From Pogonophryne albipinna (Eukaryota; Chordata; Actinopteri; Perciformes; Artedidraconidae): a stretch of DNA of 64,000 bases. The notes beneath the pieces were generated by a model that saw only the letters and a list, made by a program, of their open reading frames with translations, was not told the DNA's origin and did no database searches. Below are positions 58,351 to 64,000 of the stretch, one piece after another. The DNA is taken from positions 61,001 through 125,000 of the forward strand of contig JAPTMU010000157.1 in assembly GCA_028583405.1 (NCBI GenBank). Direction: 5' to 3'. The position numbers and the translations under genes are program-made. Position 1 is the stretch's first letter, and every line of letters begins with the position of its first letter.

Positions 58351-58927
58351 TAGGGCTGTCCCGAATACCATTTTTCGGGCTCCGGATATTCGGTAGTAAT
58401 CAGCAGCAAACCGCTTCAACACGTGTATTTCGGTTTATTCACGGCGTTCATTTTATTATACTACAGTATTGTTGTTTTATAGTTATTTGTTAATGTAACC
58501 ATATTTGTGTTCTTTGAAATTGAAAAGGATATTGCATTGTGTTTGTTACTTTCGTCTTAAGTGTAATTTGGCTTGGCTTCCTATTTTTTATGGACATGCT
58601 TTTATTTTGAAGGAGAGTTAGCGCTGTTGACAGGAAGTTGTTGTTGCTATGGAAACAACGTGACGGAGAGTAACGGAGAAAAGTCATATCTACATATAAA
58701 GACGGAGAAAGTAAACGATAAAGTTTATGGTTAAGTGGTAGCACCTCCCGAAGAGGCACAAGCTCTTACGTTGATATTGGAGATTTCAATAAATTCAATT
58801 TGGCAGCCGCAGTGCAGCTCAGCTGCCATAAAAAACGAAAAAATAAATAACGAATATCCGAATAACGAAATTGAAACCCGAATAGTACTCCAACGAACGA
58901 ATATTCGGATATTCGGGTACAGCCCTA
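58351..58927. mobile_element. hAT MITE FF
   Basis: TAGGGCTGTCCCGAATACC at the left and ATTCGGGTACAGCCCTA at the right, with CGAATATTCGG-type subterminal motifs. The flanks (ACACACGC and TCACGCAC) do not match, perhaps because the element sits in a CA tract. Non-coding. Confidence 0.7.
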
Positions 58928-59403
58928 TCACGCACACACACTCATAAACAGGTAGATTTCAGCACGATATATTCCAAGTTTAAACACACACACCAGGTCT
59001 GATCGTCCTGCTTGACATTACAGTTATGAAAAATAAATGTATTGTTATCAACAATTTCAACACCAAAGCCATCAGTAAACCAACCACAGCGGGGACTTCA
59101 ATGCAACAGTGCAGTTTATTCTGAAACAGTTTTGGACAAGCTGCTCTGTGTCAGGCCCATCACACTGAACAGCTGAGAACGAAAAAACATGACACTCACT
59201 GCAACAACATGTGTTTACCCACAGTAGAAGGATTTTTCGTACTGCCGTAGATCAGTATGAGAATCGCATGAATCAGACAGAGTAAGCTCTTCAACAGTCC
59301 TGCAGTGAGTAAAGCCTTTAACGTATTATTAGATTAAAATAAACACTCTCATGTGCATCAGCACTCCAAACCCTCGAGACAGATCAGTGTCTGCGGCCTG
59401 AAA

Positions 59404-59453
<50 letters not shown>

Positions 59454-60717
59454 AAATGATAATTGCTGATACTCCCTTATGAAACCTTGTGACAAACATG
59501 TTCCCTCATTAGGTTATCAGCTAACACTTTAAAAGCTAACACAATAGATGACACGTTGTTTTTGCAATTTCTTTGCCAATATTTAATTATTGTCTGAGCG
59601 TCAGATCACATCTAGGCTGCCAAAAATGATTTGATCAGAATTATCAAATCATGAGATGACTTCATATGTTTAGTGTAGTTTCCTCTGTAATGGCTAATTG
59701 TTTTACTTGTTTTGCTTTTAAAAGACAGCTGAATCAACAAAAAGCTTTGGGAAATAAATCTCAGTCATACAGAATTATATTGAATTATTAGATGCTGGGT
59801 AAACTATACTCATTTAGCTCTATGTGGTCAAGATGAACATAGTTTAGTGTAATAACTGAATATGTACGTTGTTCTCAAACATGCTCTAGCATTAGGATGA
59901 ATTTATAATATTACATTGTTGCAAAGCTTACATTACGTACATGTCCTCTTAACGTGTCCTCACTTCAGCAGCTCTTATTTAATATCAACTCAACTATGGC
60001 CAGCAAAGATATTGTGTTCTCGGCCCTCAGAAGCCCTAGCTGGGGGGAACTCAGGCACAGATTAACGCCCAACAGGCAGGTGGGACTGATATTTTTCAGA
60101 AACACGCTTAAACTTGGTGGAGGGATGTGTTGAGGGACAACATGGTGGTGTTAGTGCAGCCTGCTTTGTGTTATTCCAGGTGACCGTGGAACATGAGAGC
60201 CGCTCAGAGGAAAATGAAAACATATGCCAGTGGCAGATCATTGTTGTATCTGTTTGTAGTGAACACCTCCTATTATTATTGTATCAGGAGGAACGGAGGG
60301 GGGGGGTGGTGGGAGCTGTTGAGGATGAGGGTGGAAAGAGTTCAGCCGGTTCATCAAAATCTTCAAGTCATAAACAGAAGCAGAATGGAAGTCAGTTTCC
60401 ACCTAAAACAAATATTTTTGTAACACATTTTTCCAGGATTAGTTTCTCTTTACCTAAACTGCCATTGGCGGACATGTGCACCCTGGGACCTGGGACCTAG
60501 GAGCCCCGCATAGACACTGCATGTGTTTAAAGTAGAGCTATCCCTGGCAACGCTCCCAATTCATTTTGGAAACCTTAACACGTGGAAAATAAATAACTTA
60601 TCACATTACCAATATTGACCAAAACCTCCTCCCGTAATAACAGCATGGACTTTTGCCATGAACTGCATGGCAGTGAAAAGGCAAACACGGACCACTGGAC
60701 ATCAGCAGGAACCTTCA
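58928..60717. other. apparently single-copy; no firm gene
   Basis: A CA microsatellite lies at 59407-59449. A 128-codon frame at 60114-60500 is preceded by an acceptor-like TTGTGTTATTCCAG at 60179, but its predicted product is low in complexity and unrecognised. No other element was found. Confidence 0.4.
59407..59449. repeat. CA microsatellite
   Basis: About 21 uninterrupted CA units after an A run. Confidence 0.9.
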
Positions 60718-63700
60718 TCATGTCTTCACCATGAGCCTGAGTCTTCATCATGTCTTCACCATGAGCCAGAGTCTTCATCATGTCTTCATCATGAGCCTGA
60801 GTCTTCATCATGTCTTCATCATGAGCCTGAGTCTTCATCATGTCTTCATCATGAGCCTGAGTCTTCATCATGTCTTCATCATGAGCCTGAGTCTTCATCA
60901 TGTCTTCACCATGAGCCTGAGTCTTCATCATGTCTTCATCATGAGCCTGAGTCTTCATCATGTCTTCATCATGAGCCTGAGTCTTCATCATGTCTTCATC
61001 ATGAGCCTGAGTCTTCATCATGTCTTCATCATGAGCCTGAGTCTTCATCATGTCTTCACCATGAGCCTGAGTCTTCATCATGTCTTCATCATGAGTCTGA
61101 GTCTTCACCATGAGTCTGAGTCTTCATCATGTCTTCATCATGAGCCTGAGTCTTCATCATGAGCCTGAGTCTTCATCATGTCTTCACCATGAGTCTGAGT
61201 CTTCATCATGTCTTCATCATGAGCCTGAGTCTTCATCCTGTCTTCACCATGAGTCTGAGTCTTCATCATGTCTTCACCATGAGCCTGAGTCTTCACCATG
61301 AGCCTGAGTCTTCATCATGTCTTCACCATGAGCATGAGTCTTCATCATGTCTTTATCATGAGCCTGAGTCTTCATCATGTCTTCACCATGAGCCTGAGTC
61401 TTCATCATGTCTTCACCATGAGCCTGAGTCTTCATCATGTCTTCATCATGAGCCTGAGTCTTCATCATGTCTTCACCATGAGCCTGAGTCTTCATCATGT
61501 CTTCACCATGAGTCTGAGTCTTCATCATGTCTTCACCATGAGCCTGAGTCTTCATCATGTCTTCATCATGAGCCTGAGTCTTCATCATGTCTTCACCATG
61601 AGCCTGAGTCTTCATCATGTCTTCACCATGAGTCTGAGTCTTCATCATGTCTTCATCATGAGCCTGAGTCTTCATCATGTCTTCACCATGAGCCTGAGTC
61701 TTCATCATGAGTCTGAGTCTTCATCATGTCTTCATCATGAGCCTGAGTCTTCATCATGAGCCTGAGTCTTCATCATGTCTTCACCATGAATCTGAGACTT
61801 CATCATGAGCCTGAGTCTTCATCATGAGTCTGAGACTTCATCATGTCTTCATCATGAGCCTGAGTCTTCATCATGTCTTCATCATGAGCCTGAGACTTCA
61901 TCATGAGCCTGAGTCTTCATCATGTCTTCACCATGAGTCTGAGTCTTCATCATGTCTTCATCATGAGCCTGAGTCTTCATCATGAGCCTGAGTCTTCATC
62001 ATGTCTTCACCATGAGTCTGAGTCCTCATCATGTCTTCATCATGAGCCTGAGTCTTCATCCTGTCTTCACCATGAGTCTGAGTCTTCATCATGTCTTCAC
62101 CATGAGCCTGAGTCTTCACCATGAGCCTGAGTCTTCATCATGTCTTCACCATGAGCATGAGTCTTCATCATGTCTTTATCATGAGCCTGAGTCTTCATCA
62201 TGTCTTCACCATGAGCCTGAGTCTTCATCATGTCTTCACCATGAGCCTGAGTCTTCATCATGTCTTCACCATGAGCCTGAGTCTTCATCATGTCTTCACC
62301 ATGAGCCTGAGTCTTCATCATGTCTTCACCATGAGTCTGAGTCTTCATCATGTCTTCATCATGAGCCTGAGTCTTCATCATGTCTTCACCATGAGCCTGA
62401 GTCTTTATCATGAGCCTGAGTCTTCATCATGTCTTCATCATGAGCCTGAGTCTTCATCATGAGCCTGAGTCTTCATCATGTCTTCACCATGAGCCTGAGT
62501 CTTCATCATGTCCTCACCATGAGTCTGAGTCTTCATCATGTCTTCACCATGAGCCTGAGTCTTCATCATGAGTCTGAGTCTTCATCATGTCTTCATCATG
62601 AGTCTGAGTCTTCATCATGTCTTCACCATGAGCCTGAGTCTTCATCATGAGTCTGAGTCTTCATCATGTCTTCATCATGAGCCTGAGTCTTCATCATGAG
62701 CCTGAGTCTTCATCATGTCTTCACCATGAGTCTGAGACTTCATCATGAGCCTGAGTCTTCATCATGAGTCTGAGACTTCATCATGTCTTCATCATGAGCC
62801 TGAGTCTTCATCATGTCTTCACCATGAGCCTGAGTCTTCATCATGTCTTCATTATGAGCCTGAGTCTTCATCATGTCTTCAACATGAGCCTGAGTCTTGA
62901 TCATGTCTTCATCATGAGCCTGAGTCTTCATCATGTCTTCATCATGAGCCTGAGTCTTCATCATGTCTTCATCATGAGCCTGAGTCTTCATCATACTTTC
63001 ATCATGAGTCTGAATCTTCATCATGTCTTCATCATGAGCCTGAGTCTTCATCATACTTTCACTATGAGCCTGAGTCTTCATCATGAGCCTGAGTCTTCAT
63101 CATGTCTTCATCATGAGCCTGAGTCTTCACCATGTCTTCACCATGAGCCTGAGTCTTCATCATGTCTTCATCATGTCTTAACCATGAGTCTGAGTCTTCA
63201 TCATGTCTTCATCATGAGCCTGAGTCTTCATCATTTCTTCACCATGAGTCTGAGTCTTCATCATGAGCCTGAGTGTTCATCATGTCTTCACCATGATACT
63301 GAGTCTTCATCATGTCTTCATCATGAGTCTGAGTCTTCATCATGAGCCTGAGTCTTCATCATGTCTTCACCATGAGTCTGAGTCTTCATCATGTGCCTGA
63401 GTCTTCATCCTGTCTTCACCATGAGTCTGAGTCTTCATCATGTCTTCATCATGAGCCTGAGTCTTCATCATTTCTTCACCATGAGTCTGAGTCTTCATCA
63501 TGAGCCTGAGTGTTCATCATGTCTTCACCATGATACTGAGTCTTCATCATGTCTTCATCATGAGTCTGAGTCTTCATCATGAGCCTGAGTCTTCATCATG
63601 TCTTCACCATGAGCCTGAGTCTTTATCATGAGCCTGAGTCTTCATCATGTCTTCATCATGAGCCTGAGTCTTCATCATGAGCCTGAGTCTTCATCATGTC

Positions 63701-64000
63701 TTCACCATGAGCCTGAGTCTTCATCATGTCCTCACCATGAGTCTGAGTCTTCATCATGTCTTCACCATGAGCCTGAGTCTTCATCATGAGTCTGAGTCTT
63801 CATCATGTCTTCATCATGAGCCTGAGTCTTCATCATGAGCCTGAGTCTTCATCATGTCTTCACCATGAGTCTGAGACTTCATCATGAGCCTGAGTCTTCA
63901 TCATGAGTCTGAGACTTCATCATGTCTTCATCATGAGCCTGAGACTTCATCATGAGCCTGAGTCTTCATCATGTCTTCACCATGAGTCTGAGTCTTCATC
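60718..64000. repeat. 30-bp minisatellite with 19-bp variants, over 3.2 kb
   Basis: Basic unit 30 bp: 19 bp (GAGCCTGAGTCTTCATCAT) plus 11 bp (GTCTTCATCAT), often with T/C changes (GAGTCTG, TTCACCAT). The first 370 bp are nearly perfect 30-mers; later, units lacking the 11-bp part are mixed in. Larger blocks are themselves repeated (for example 61231 onward again at 62054 onward, 823 bp apart). It continues past the window edge. Frames read ESSSCLHHEP or SLSLHHVFTM on plus and MMKTQAHDED on minus; no start, splice or domain evidence supports a protein. Confidence 0.95.

Noticed and set aside
60114..60500. 128-codon frame with an acceptor-like site
   Set aside because: Low-complexity product without any recognisable domain, and no partner exons.
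60575..63582. Long repeat-protein frames on both strands (up to 193 codons)
   Set aside because: They follow from 30-bp periodicity; frames jump at each 19-bp unit, and no promoter, splice site or domain supports expression.
60718..64000. Regularly spaced repeats reminiscent of a CRISPR array
   Set aside because: There are no unique spacers; the units are contiguous and the sequence is eukaryotic.

Overview
This window looks like teleost fish DNA. It carries an L2-type LINE with the fish-typical 3' tail (AAGTCGCTTTGGATAAAAG), a DIRS-type tyrosine-recombinase retrotransposon, a tRNA-headed SINE, long CA/TG microsatellites and many hAT relics. No host protein-coding gene could be supported with confidence. 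Nearly every recognisable coding piece is transposase, reverse transcriptase or recombinase, and nearly all are broken. Assignments rest on reading terminal repeats, target-site duplications (TSDs) and protein motifs by eye; no database search was possible.

Layout. 1-2 kb: 3' half of a DIRS element with a perfect 55-bp inverted repeat. 3.1-4.1 kb: TTAA-type MITE family A. 4.3-7.3 kb: a 3-kb hAT (TSD GTAGGAAG) holding a second hAT MITE and a Harbinger-like element. 8.7-12 kb: TTAA element G, then hAT F holding transposon E holding MITE C. 13-17 kb: mostly unique sequence plus two CA arrays. 17.3-20.1 kb: hAT O with MITE M, a perfect 60-bp palindrome and a deleted ZBED-type hAT (P). 20.8-27 kb: a LINE RT fragment split by hAT Q, which holds hAT R, which is split by an L2 LINE; then an L2 fragment split by hAT H, and hAT S. 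27.8-29.7 kb: hAT T. 29.9-31.4 kb: MITEs A and M. 33.6-35.6 kb: hAT W holding C holding D. 35.9-38 kb: M split by hAT N. 38.3-39.8 kb: two hAT MITEs. 40.5 kb: 37-bp minisatellite. 41.2-45.5 kb: element I holding G holding E holding C. 46.8 kb: SINE. 49.3-52.1 kb: an almost complete pogo/Tigger-like DNA transposon with transposase, intron, 25-bp terminal repeats and a C-terminal PHD-like finger. 52.2-54.7 kb: a hAT inserted across the pogo element's last bases. 55.6-57.9 kb: a foldback element with tandem repeats in its arms and a MITE inside. 58.4 kb: hAT MITE. 60.7-64.0 kb: a 30-bp minisatellite running off the window edge.

Thirteen hAT-type insertions have a recognisable 8-bp TSD. Nesting gives relative ages: pogo before the hAT at 52.2 kb; L2 fragment before H; W before C before D; Q before R before L2; I before G before E. 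The best candidates for something notable are the pogo element with its PHD-like finger and repeated subterminal sites, two independently shortened BED-hATC transposase relics, the 60-bp palindrome beside an inverted duplication, and the large frame-switching minisatellite. I did not find a convincing new host system.
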